NCBI RefSeq assembly: GCF_003285005.1
Contig: NZ_QMFA01000013.1
Coordinates: 62,001 to 126,000, forward strand
Direction: 5' to 3'
Source of the DNA: Paenibacillus sp. YN15
GTDB lineage: Bacteria; Bacillota; Bacilli; Paenibacillales; NBRC-103111
DNA length: 64,000 bases
Below, in pieces: positions 33,414-41,102 of the stretch (its first letter is position 1; every line of letters begins with the position of its first letter). The position numbers were made by a program, and so were the translations under genes. Under the pieces are notes generated by a model, which was not told the origin of the DNA, ran no database searches, and was given only the letters and a program-made list of their open reading frames with translations.

Positions 33414-34256
33414 ATGAAGCTGTTAATATTGGGGGGAAACGGGATGGCGGGCCATGTGCTGGTCCACTATTTCCGCCAAAGACAGGATTGGGAGGTGCTC
33501 TACACGTCCCGTGACGGTCGCGATTCCCATGCCCTGTATCTGGACGCCGGGGATGACGGGCAGGTAACGGCGCTGCTGGACCGGCTCCGGCCCGATGTGG
33601 TCATCAATGCTATCGGTATCCTGAACCGGGACGCGGAAGAGCATGAAAGGCTGGCGTATCAGGTAAACGGCCTGCTTCCCCATCTGCTCCGGCAGAAGCT
33701 GGGGGAGTGGGGCGGCAAGCTGGTGCATATCAGCACGGACTGTGTGTTTTCGGGAGAGCGGGGAGACTATACGGAGTTTGACCTGCCGGACGGGAGCTCC
33801 GTATATGCCGTCAGCAAGGCGATGGGCGAGGTCCGGCATCCTCCGCATCTGACGGTCCGGACCTCTATCGTGGGGCCGGAAATCCGCAGCAGCCGGATCG
33901 GCCTGTTCGACTGGTTTATGTCCCGGCAGGGTGTGGTCAAGGGTTATACCGAGGTGTATTGGAACGGCGTCACCACTCTGCAGCTGGCCAAATCCGTAGA
34001 GCGGATGCTTGCCGCCGGCATCTCCGGACTGGTCCACCTGACCGCCCCCCAAAAAGTAAGCAAATATGAGCTGTTATGTTTGTTTAAGGAAATCTTCGGC
34101 AAAACCGATGCGGTCATTGTGCCCGACGGCCACTTCCGCCAGGACCGTACGCTCCGCTGCACCAGGGAAGATGCCGCGCTTGCGGTGCCGGAGTACCGGA
34201 TTATGCTGGCCGAGCTGCGGGACTGGATGGAATCCGATCCATCCCGGTACATCTGA
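33414..34256 (+). CDS. RmlD-like nucleotide-sugar 4-keto reductase (WbvR-like)
   Basis: Short-chain reductase of 280 residues: MKLLILGGNGMAGHVL, INAIGILNRDA, ISTDCVFSGERGDYTE and YAVSKAMGE (YxxxK). RmlD-like proteins of this type include WbvR, which reduces UDP-4-keto-6-deoxy-HexNAc in UDP-N-acetyl-L-rhamnosamine/quinovosamine synthesis. A FnlA-type dehydratase and an FnlC-type epimerase are encoded at 40113 and 39029, which supports that role. ATG 33414 is preferred over ATG 33390 because the protein then starts with the dinucleotide fold. Confidence 0.75.
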   Translation: MKLLILGGNGMAGHVLVHYFRQRQDWEVLYTSRDGRDSHALYLDAGDDGQVTALLDRLRPDVVINAIGILNRDAEEHERLAYQVNGLLPHLLRQKLGEWGGKLVHISTDCVFSGERGDYTEFDLPDGSSVYAVSKAMGEVRHPPHLTVRTSIVGPEIRSSRIGLFDWFMSRQGVVKGYTEVYWNGVTTLQLAKSVERMLAAGISGLVHLTAPQKVSKYELLCLFKEIFGKTDAVIVPDGHFRQDRTLRCTREDAALAVPEYRIMLAELRDWMESDPSRYI

Positions 34257-34275
34257 AGGGGCGGAGGGGATACGC

Positions 34276-35394
34276 ATGAGCAAACGAAAAAGGCGGCAGA
34301 AACCCGGGCCGCCCGCCTTGAGCTATGAAACCGGCTATGCCGCCGGGCGCTCCCACGGCTACCGGACCGGCTGCTGCCAAAGTGTCCTGGATACTGTCAA
34401 TCCGCCGGCTTATCCGGTGCTTCCGCTCCGGGTGCTGTACATTCGGCAGGGTTTTGAAGCCATTGACCGGGGGGTGGAGGAGGCGCTCTCCGCCCTTGCC
34501 GCCGAGCTGCATACAGGCAATCCCGGGGACCTGTACCGTCTGGCGTCCGAGCTTCGTCCCGATCTGGTGCTGGTTATGAACGGGCTTCATGTGTTCCCCG
34601 AGAATCATCTGGAGATGGTCGCCCAGGTACGCGCACAAGGTATCCGGACGGCGGTATGGTTTGCCGATGATCCGTATTTTACGGATTACACCCCCTCCAT
34701 CGCTGCCCAATACGATTATGTATTTACCCATGAGCTTAGCTGTGTGGAGCTGTACCGGCAGGCAGGCAATCCCCGGACCCACTATTTGCCCATGGCCACT
34801 TCTCCTGCCATTTACCGTCCCATGGCGGTGGAGAACCGGTATCACAGCGATATCTGCTTCATCGGCAACGGCTTTCCCAACCGGATCGCGTTTTTTAATG
34901 AGCTTACCCCTTTTTTGGCCCGGCACAAAATTGTTATTATCGGCGCTTTATGGGAACGGCTGGCCGGATATGAGCGGCTGGCGGAGAACATCCGGCTGGC
35001 GTGGACGCCGGTGGACGAGACAGTCAAGTTCTATAACGGAGCCAAGCTGGTGATCAATTTGCACCGTGGCGCCGTAGACCCTGTTTACAGCAAAAACGCC
35101 AGGCAAATCGAAGGCCGCTCCGTCAACCCCCGCACCTATGAAATTGCCGCCTGCGGGACCCTTCAGCTGACGGATGTCCGGGAGGATCTGGCCCTGCATT
35201 ATGTGCCGGGTCAAGAAATTATCCCTTACGCATCCGCTGCCGAGTTTGTGAGTCTGGCCGATTACTATCTCCGGCATGAGGCGGAGCGGAACCGGATCGC
35301 TGTCCGCGGGCTTCGCCGCACCATCCTCGACCACTCCTTCCGGTCCAGATTGTCGCAGCTGTTGGCCGTTGTGTTTGAACCGGAACAGGTGTAG
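34276..35394 (+). CDS. CgeB-like spore maturation glycosyltransferase, second copy
   Basis: A 372-residue paralogue of the protein at 32213: DLVLVMNGLHVFPENH, RTAVWFADDPYFTDYTPS, THYLPMATSPAIYRP, INLHRGAVDPVYSKNARQIEGRSVNPRTYEIAACGTLQLTD. The N-terminus is again basic (MSKRKRRQKPG), then glycines at 20, 24, 28 and 32 (TGYAAGRSHGYRTG). ATG 34276 follows GGAGGGG and comes about 20 bases after the reductase stop. The two copies may add different sugars or act as a pair. Confidence 0.83.
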   Translation: MSKRKRRQKPGPPALSYETGYAAGRSHGYRTGCCQSVLDTVNPPAYPVLPLRVLYIRQGFEAIDRGVEEALSALAAELHTGNPGDLYRLASELRPDLVLVMNGLHVFPENHLEMVAQVRAQGIRTAVWFADDPYFTDYTPSIAAQYDYVFTHELSCVELYRQAGNPRTHYLPMATSPAIYRPMAVENRYHSDICFIGNGFPNRIAFFNELTPFLARHKIVIIGALWERLAGYERLAENIRLAWTPVDETVKFYNGAKLVINLHRGAVDPVYSKNARQIEGRSVNPRTYEIAACGTLQLTDVREDLALHYVPGQEIIPYASAAEFVSLADYYLRHEAERNRIAVRGLRRTILDHSFRSRLSQLLAVVFEPEQV

Positions 35395-35451
35395 GAGATG
35401 AATGGCCTTTTTTCGGCCCGCTGGATGGATGTCCACTCTTTCATGCTACTC

Positions 35452-35463
35452 TAGCATATGCTA
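35452..35463. promoter_or_regulatory. Palindrome with sigma-K-like -10 (TAGCATATGCTA)
   Basis: TAGCATATGCTA is a perfect 12-base palindrome. CATATGCTA at 35455-35463 also fits the sigma-K -10 pattern CATAnnnTA, 31 bases before the next gene. The -35 is unconvincing. A similar CATATGCTG lies at 50953 before another spore-island gene. Confidence 0.4.
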
Positions 35464-35493
35464 CATGAGAAAGCATGGAAGGGGGTGAAAAAC

Positions 35494-35928
35494 ATGGCAA
35501 TTTTCTTAGATCAACAAGTATCCCAAAACGCCAGCACATCCGGAGCCATTGCCGTTCCCGTCAGCACTACGCCTACACTGTTCGGCACGCTCGGCTTGAA
35601 CGTGTCCGGAGCAGGAGCCAATCTGCGGGTGCACTTTACCGCCACCGTCACCGTAAGCGGCTTGGTCACCGTCCTGACGCCCATTACCATTGACATCTTC
35701 CGGGTAGTCGGCGGGGTTTCAACGCTGATTTTTTCGGTAACGGAAAACCTGCCCGTGGGCACCTTGATTCTGTCCCAGAATGTGGTGACCGCCAACGGTG
35801 TGGATTACCAACCGCCCAATGACGGCTTTATCGTCTACCAGGCCTTCGTCAGCACTCCCGGCGTTCTGGCTGTGTTCCCGACGAGAGTCGGGCCGGAGAG
35901 CTTCAATGCCGAAGCCTATTCCGACTGA
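35494..35928 (+). CDS. Small beta-rich protein, probable spore-surface component
   Basis: Protein of 144 residues starting MAIFLDQQVSQNAST, rich in Val, Thr, Ser and Gly, with no Cys, no signal peptide and alternating beta-like strands throughout (FTATVTVSGLVTVLTPITID). No family is recognised with certainty; it recalls jelly-roll C-terminal domains of exosporium proteins. AAGGGGGTG precedes ATG 35494 at 8 bases. It has its own upstream palindrome and downstream terminator inside the island, so it is probably a separately controlled structural protein. Confidence 0.65.
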   Translation: MAIFLDQQVSQNASTSGAIAVPVSTTPTLFGTLGLNVSGAGANLRVHFTATVTVSGLVTVLTPITIDIFRVVGGVSTLIFSVTENLPVGTLILSQNVVTANGVDYQPPNDGFIVYQAFVSTPGVLAVFPTRVGPESFNAEAYSD

Positions 35929-35937
35929 TAGAATGCA

Positions 35938-35978
35938 AAAGGCTCCGCCAAGGGCTCGCCCCAGCGGGCCTTTTTTTG
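35938..35978 (+). terminator. Terminator after the beta-rich protein gene
   Basis: AAGGCTCCGC and GCGGGCCTT can pair (with a one-base bulge), followed by TTTTTTT. Confidence 0.7.
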
Positions 35979-36084
35979 CGTGGGGGCGGGTTTGTATGGA
36001 TTAGGGTAGGCAAGTATGGAGGAGTGTGTGCAAGTGACAGCAGTATGTACGTTTCTGGCAGGTTAGCTGCTGGCTATCTATTTG

Positions 36085-36312
36085 TAGCGGAACTCAGCGA
36101 CCCTTATTGCGGCAAAAATGGGGGCGGAAAGAGGCTGCGGCGGGGGATAAGGGCTCCTCAGTTCCGTCGCGATACGAATAAGCTCCAAAAGCTGCTTTAA
36201 GAGCGGCTGAGTTCCGTTATCGGCAGCTAAAACGGGGCAGTTGCCCAAATAGCGGAAAGGAGCCTTTCGCTATTGGCACGATATAGCGGACAATCCCTAT
36301 CCGCTATCTTGA
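36085..36312. repeat. Cluster of intergenic palindromes (TAGCGGAA type)
   Basis: GGAACTCAG near 36089 faces CTGAGTTCC at 36207-36215. AGCGGAAAGG/CCTTTCGCT (36250-36271) and AGCGGA/TCCGCT (36284-36306) form tight hairpins. All share the AGCGGA or TTCCGTTAT core seen elsewhere. The 35979-36562 gap holds no other recognisable feature. Confidence 0.7.
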
Positions 36313-36562
36313 ACATAGCTGGCTGGCGGGCTATCTCGCGGGGAATTGCACACGGAGGAGTGGCGCAAACGGAAGGAAACGGATAGTTAGTGTATACGGA
36401 GGCTTTGGGCAAACGGGAGATTTTTGTGCATGCAGGGTTTTTGTGCCGATAACGGGCATATGCGGAGGGATTGGCGTCCCGGCGGGCATAGGATAAGGTA
36501 GCTTAGAAAAACGCTGGCGGGCCCTGCCGCCCCCGGCAGTTCCAATACGTGGAGGTAGACGC

Positions 36563-36880
36563 ATGAAAGCAAAACGTCTGAAAAAGAGCCAGCGGACTAA
36601 AAGGATAAACCCGCATGCCCCGAAGATAAGGGCCAAACGAAGCAAAGCAGTCAAAGGAGCCCACAAAACCGCAAAGTCAGCTCCCAGAGCCGCCAAAGCC
36701 ACCAGAGCCGCCAAACCGGCCACCAAAGCCACCAGAGCCGCCAAACCGGCAAAAAGACGCCAAAAGGGCGGCGGGATGTCCCGCCAGGAGCTTCATGCCT
36801 TCAACAACGGCTACGATACCGGTTTTTCCCAGGGCTTTGCCCAGGGAATGCAGGATGGACAGAGCTTTTTGGCCCCGTAG
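36563..36880 (+). CDS. Small basic protein with strict Gly-aromatic repeat
   Basis: A 105-residue protein. Residues 1-70 are Lys/Arg/Ala-rich (KATRAAKPA units encoded by a near-exact tandem repeat at about 36698-36750). The end has glycines at exactly 83, 87, 91, 95 and 99 (NNGYDTGFSQGFAQGMQDG). The same two-part layout, basic tract plus G[YF]xx repeat, begins the CgeB-like proteins. GTGGAGG precedes the ATG. No enzymatic domain, so a structural, anchoring or nucleating role in the spore surface is a fair guess. Confidence 0.72.
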   Translation: MKAKRLKKSQRTKRINPHAPKIRAKRSKAVKGAHKTAKSAPRAAKATRAAKPATKATRAAKPAKRRQKGGGMSRQELHAFNNGYDTGFSQGFAQGMQDGQSFLAP

Positions 36881-37020
36881 GCTCCCGGGCTGCGGACAAG
36901 TGGCCAGCCACACCGCCGGCCATCCCGGCTACACTGCCGCTCCCCCAGCCACGCCACCACTTCTCCCAACCATCCCCCTTATAAGCGGGCCCGCAAGCAC
37001 CGGCCCAAAAGTCTCCATGA

Positions 37021-37085
37021 AGCGGCGAACAAGGATTGGCGGAAGGATCACCCCTTCCGCATCCCTGGTTCGCCGTTCTTTTTAC
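37021..37085 (+). terminator. Long-stem terminator after the small basic protein
   Basis: GCGGCGAAC pairs with GTTCGCCGT near 37068-37076, with a second inner stem GCGGAAGG/CCTTCCGC, followed by TCTTTTT. The remaining 37086-37347 bases show no gene. Confidence 0.7.
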
Positions 37086-37347
37086 CCCCTCCATATGGGC
37101 TTCCACCCCTCCGAAGGTGAAGGACAGACCGGGCCATTCCAAAATTTGTACGTATGCCGGAGGGTCAACTGTCGTGCCCAGTAGGTTGTCTCCCTAATAT
37201 ATTGTACTATTCGCAGAATACCCGCTAAATGCCGATGGGGTCTGTGCGTCGAAGGGGCTGCGGCTGACGGAGACCGGATTTCCCAGCGGAAAGCCTTGCC
37301 GGTTTTCGCCTGTGCGCAAAACTCTCAGGAGGTGAGATACGCCAAAC

Positions 37348-39024
37348 ATGACCGCCATCCGGTTGAACATCATGCTGTTTTCCCACATATGCTCCGACAC
37401 GCATATTACCGGAGCGGAGAAGCTTCTGTTGTTTTGTGCGACGGAGCTGCGGGGCAGCCACAACTGCACCTTGGTTGTGCCCAACGAAGGGCTGCTTGCG
37501 GCGGAAGCCAGAGCAAGAGGCATCTCCACCATTGTGGTTCCCTACCCCAACTTTTATGAAGTGTATTCGCCGGGTCCTTATTTTCGTCAGGAGCTGGAAG
37601 GCTTCATCCGGAATAACGGCGATGCCGTCCAGTCGCTTCTGACATTGCTGCTGGAGCAGCGCCCGGACATGGTCATCGTCAACACCTGTGTCAATCTGAT
37701 GCCGGCCTGGGTTTCCCGCTCTCTGGGGATTCCCGTCGGCTGGATGATGACCGAGCAGATTCAGAGCACCAGCTATACGTCCTCTTCAACAGAAATCATC
37801 AGCGCGTATTCGGATTGGATCATCGGGATATCCCACGCAGCCCTCCAGCCCTTCCGGGGAACTCCGGGGGAGGGCAAGATCCGCATTATGTACCCCTCCT
37901 GGAATGAGGCTGAGCTGGAGCGGGAGATGTGGCCCGTCTACCGCAGTGAAAAGCGGGCGCTCATCGGCTGGAATGATGCCCACCGGGTGATCGGATACGT
38001 ATCCTCGGATATTTATCCCAACAAGGGGCTGGAGCATTTTATCCAAATGGCCATTGAACTGGGAGTGACTTACCCTAATCTGCGGTTTATGGTGGCGGGC
38101 AAGCTGACGGATGTGGGTTATTACGCCAAATGCCTGGAGCAAATCCGGCTGTCGGGGCTCCTGGGGCGCTTTTATTTTCACCCGTTCGAAATGCAGATTC
38201 AGCAAATTTATCCGGCTATGGATATTCTGGTTATCCCCAGCCTGATTGAAGAGGGCTTCGGCATGACCGCGCTGGAGGGACTGATCTTCGGCAAAATGGT
38301 TGTGACGTACTCCTCCGGCGGGCTGGGCGAAATTATGACCCTCACCGGCAACCGCAGCTATCTGGTGGAGAAGGGCGATGTCCGGGGATTGATCGACACA
38401 GTGGGTTCCCTTCTGACCAAAGGCGATTTCGTCCAAAGCTGGGGCGTCCGCAACAGCATCGCAGTGGAGAAGGCCTTCGGTATCGACTCTTACCGGGGAA
38501 GGCTGGGGGATTGGCTGCAGGAGGTGGCCCTGACCCTTCCGGTCCTTGGTCCCCGGCCGCTGCCCCAGGAGGCGCTTCTGCAAAAACCGCCCTTGCTGCT
38601 GAAGGGAGCGGCTCCCGCCGTGTATCTGGTGGAAAACGGCTGCCGGTATCTGTTTTCCGAAGAGTCCGTATTTTTGGGGCGGGGCTTCCGCTTTCACGAG
38701 GTGCTGGCCCTGGATGACGGCTATCTGGGGCGGATTCCCATGGGCGGCGTTCTGGGCACCGGCCAGCCTGCCCTCCCCGCTCAATCGTCCCGGCGCCATG
38801 GGCGCAGGGCAAAAGCGGGCTCCCGCCGCCGGCGGGGACGGGGCCGCACGCTGAAGGCCTGGAAGGGCAAGAGCCAAAAGCTCTCGGCCAGAAAGAAGAG
38901 GTCCGCCCCGGCCAAAGGCAAGCGTTTATCCTCCAAAGCCGTCAGACGCAAGGGAAGCAGGGCTGCAGGCTCCCGACGGAACACCGGTTACTCCGGACGG
39001 CGGAAAATCAAAAAAAGCGGGTGA
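37348..39024 (+). CDS. GT4 glycosyltransferase with extra C-terminal domain and basic tail
   Basis: Protein of 558 residues in three parts. Residues 1-390 are a GT-B glycosyltransferase (SDTHITGAEKLLLF; PNKGLEHFIQMAIELG; IPSLIEEGFGMTALEGLIFG with the E-x7-E-type site). Residues about 423-466 (VYLVENGCRYLFSEESVFLG onward) match a small beta module, YLVxxGxxxxFxSxExFxxxG, usually found in cell-surface or peptidoglycan proteins. The last 75 residues are Arg/Lys/Ser/Gly-rich. The combination suggests an enzyme held in the spore envelope. AGGAGGTGAG lies about 12 bases before ATG 37348, slightly far. It begins a plus-strand operon running to about 45.5 kb. Confidence 0.8.
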   Translation: MTAIRLNIMLFSHICSDTHITGAEKLLLFCATELRGSHNCTLVVPNEGLLAAEARARGISTIVVPYPNFYEVYSPGPYFRQELEGFIRNNGDAVQSLLTLLLEQRPDMVIVNTCVNLMPAWVSRSLGIPVGWMMTEQIQSTSYTSSSTEIISAYSDWIIGISHAALQPFRGTPGEGKIRIMYPSWNEAELEREMWPVYRSEKRALIGWNDAHRVIGYVSSDIYPNKGLEHFIQMAIELGVTYPNLRFMVAGKLTDVGYYAKCLEQIRLSGLLGRFYFHPFEMQIQQIYPAMDILVIPSLIEEGFGMTALEGLIFGKMVVTYSSGGLGEIMTLTGNRSYLVEKGDVRGLIDTVGSLLTKGDFVQSWGVRNSIAVEKAFGIDSYRGRLGDWLQEVALTLPVLGPRPLPQEALLQKPPLLLKGAAPAVYLVENGCRYLFSEESVFLGRGFRFHEVLALDDGYLGRIPMGGVLGTGQPALPAQSSRRHGRRAKAGSRRRRGRGRTLKAWKGKSQKLSARKKRSAPAKGKRLSSKAVRRKGSRAAGSRRNTGYSGRRKIKKSG

Positions 39025-39028
39025 TAGT

Positions 39029-40123
39029 ATGAAAATCCTCACGGTTCTGGGCACCAGACCGGAAATTATCCGGCTCTCTCTGGTGATGAAAAAGCTGGAT
39101 CAGCTTGCCTCCAAACACATCATTGTTCACACGGGGCAAAATTTTACCTACTCCTTAAGCGAGGTATTCTTCAGGGAGCTGGGCCTGCGGAAGCCGGATT
39201 ACATGCTGTCCGACAAGCAGGAATCTCTCGGCAGCCAGATGGCCATCATGTTTCAGCGGATCGAGCAGATTCTGCAGGCGGAGAAACCCGACAAGGTGCT
39301 TCTTCTGGGGGATACCAACAGCGCTCTGTCAGCCATTCTGGCGGAGCGGATGGGGATTCCGGTGGTTCATATGGAAGCGGGCAACCGCTGCTTCGACCTG
39401 TCCGTTCCCGAGGAGAAGAACCGCCGGGTGATTGACGCCATTTCCTCCTACAATATGCCGTATACCAGACAAAGCAAGGATCATTTGGTGCGGGAGGGTT
39501 TTCCCAGCCACCGGATTATTCTTACCGGAAACCCCATCTACGAGGTTCTGCTGCATTATCAGGACCGGATCGAAAAAAGCACAGTTATGGAGACGCTGGA
39601 GCTGGCGTCCGGACATTATCTCCTGGCTACTGTCCACCGGGCCGAGAACGTGGACCGGCCTGCGCCCTTGCGGGAGATTATGGAGGGGCTGAACCGGATC
39701 GCCAAAAACACAGCTATGCGGATCATTCTCTCCGTCCATCCGAGAACCCGCTCCAGGCTGGCGGCTGTGAGCGATCTGAAGCTTCATCCGCTGGTGGAGC
39801 TTCATGAGCCCTTTGGCTTCTTCGACTTTGTGAAGCTGGAGCAGCACGCGGCCTGCGTCCTGACGGACAGCGGAACGGTTCAGGAGGAATGCTGCATCTT
39901 CCGGGTGCCGACGGTTACGGTGCGCAACAGCACGGAACGTCCGGAGACAGTGGACTGCGGCAGCAATGTGGTATCCGGGGTGGACGCGGATTGCATCGAA
40001 AGCGCGGCCCAGGTGATGATGGCGGCACCAACCGATTGGGATTGCCCGCAGGGTTATCTGGATACGGATGTATCCGCCAAGGTTGTCAAATTTTTATTGG
40101 GAGGGAAAGGGTATGTTTCGTGA
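39029..40123 (+). CDS. UDP-HexNAc 2-epimerase (WecB family, FnlC/CapG/WbvD type)
   Basis: Non-hydrolysing 2-epimerase fold, 364 residues: VLGTRPEIIRLSLVMK, VLLLGDTNSAL, VHMEAGNRCFDL and SGTVQEECCIFRVPTVTVRNSTERPET. ISSYNMPYT in place of the WecB-type segment points to the branch that acts on UDP-2-acetamido-2,6-dideoxy sugars (FnlC, CapG, WbvD). It follows the previous gene by 4 bases and overlaps the next by 11. The three-gene logic with 40113 and 33414 supports a final 2-epimerisation giving UDP-L-QuiNAc or UDP-L-FucNAc. Confidence 0.84.
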   Translation: MKILTVLGTRPEIIRLSLVMKKLDQLASKHIIVHTGQNFTYSLSEVFFRELGLRKPDYMLSDKQESLGSQMAIMFQRIEQILQAEKPDKVLLLGDTNSALSAILAERMGIPVVHMEAGNRCFDLSVPEEKNRRVIDAISSYNMPYTRQSKDHLVREGFPSHRIILTGNPIYEVLLHYQDRIEKSTVMETLELASGHYLLATVHRAENVDRPAPLREIMEGLNRIAKNTAMRIILSVHPRTRSRLAAVSDLKLHPLVELHEPFGFFDFVKLEQHAACVLTDSGTVQEECCIFRVPTVTVRNSTERPETVDCGSNVVSGVDADCIESAAQVMMAAPTDWDCPQGYLDTDVSAKVVKFLLGGKGYVS

Positions 40124-41102
40124 CAAGAGAATTTTGGTGACAGGCGGCACCGGCTCCTGGGGGTATGAGTTGGTCAGGCAGCTGCTGGATTTTGAACCCA
40201 AGGAGGTCATCATCTTCTCAAGGAACGAATCCAGCCAGGTGGCTATGCTGCGCACCTTCGAGGACCGCAGACTGACCTTCATCATCGGGGATATCCGGGA
40301 TAAGGAGGCGCTTAGCCGGGCATGTGTACAGATTGATTACGTGTTCCACCTGGCTGCGCTGAAGCATGTGCCGGTGTGCGAGGAGCAGCCGTACGAAGCC
40401 ATGAAAACCAATGTGCTGGGCACCCAGTATGTGATTGAGGCGGCCATCGAAAACAAGGTGAAGAAGGTAGTCTACATCTCCACCGACAAAGCCGCCAACC
40501 CCTCCAATTTCTATGGCATGACCAAGGCCATCGGCGAAAAGCTGATTATCCACGCCAATCTGCTTCAGGGAGATACGGAGTTCGTCTGCGTCCGGGGCGG
40601 CAACGTGCTGGGCACCAACGGCAGTGTCATTCACCTGTTCATGAAGCAGATCCGGGAAAAAGGCCGGGTCGGCATCACCGATATGGCCATGACCCGCTTC
40701 TTCCTGACCCTGCAGGAGGCCATCAGCCTGCTGTTTAAGGCGACGGAGGCCAGCATCGGCGGGGAAACCTTCGTAATGATGATGCCCACGTGCAAAATCA
40801 CGGATCTGGCCCAGGTATTGGGAGAGTCCATGGGCAAGCCGGATGTGGAAATGGTGGAGCTGGGCGTCCGGCCGGGGGAAAAGATCCATGAAATTCTGCT
40901 CACCGAATTTGAAAGCCAAACAACGGTCCTTTTTGACGAGCAATATCTGGTGATTCTGCCTACGCTGGAGATTCCCGGCATCAAGGAGCGGTATGCATCT
41001 TATCCCAAAGCGCAAATCAGCAGCTTCTGCTCCAGCCAATCCCTCATGTCCAAGGAACAAATCCGCGAGCTCCTGATTAAGGGAGGCTTCCTTGCCCAAT
41101 GA
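40113..41102 (+). CDS. UDP-GlcNAc 4,6-dehydratase/5-epimerase (FnlA/CapE/WbvB type)
   Basis: Polysaccharide-biosynthesis short-chain dehydrogenase, 329 residues: RILVTGGTGSWGYELVRQ, FSRNESSQVAMLR, AALKHVPVCEEQPYEA, STDKAANPSNFYGMTKAIG (YxxxK), and GVRPGEKIHE. It would turn UDP-GlcNAc into the 4-keto-6-deoxy sugar that the reductase and 2-epimerase then process. ATG 40113 follows GGGAGGG; it overlaps the 2-epimerase stop and its own stop overlaps the next start (ATGA). Confidence 0.86.
   Translation: MFRDKRILVTGGTGSWGYELVRQLLDFEPKEVIIFSRNESSQVAMLRTFEDRRLTFIIGDIRDKEALSRACVQIDYVFHLAALKHVPVCEEQPYEAMKTNVLGTQYVIEAAIENKVKKVVYISTDKAANPSNFYGMTKAIGEKLIIHANLLQGDTEFVCVRGGNVLGTNGSVIHLFMKQIREKGRVGITDMAMTRFFLTLQEAISLLFKATEASIGGETFVMMMPTCKITDLAQVLGESMGKPDVEMVELGVRPGEKIHEILLTEFESQTTVLFDEQYLVILPTLEIPGIKERYASYPKAQISSFCSSQSLMSKEQIRELLIKGGFLAQ

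Noticed and set aside
37215-37347. Glycine-riboswitch-like pieces (GTCGAAGGGGC and GCAAAACTCTCAGG)
   Set aside because: The GGAGAG partner of CTCTC is absent and the spacing is wrong. AGGAGGTGAG is better read as the ribosome site. A covariance-model search would settle it.
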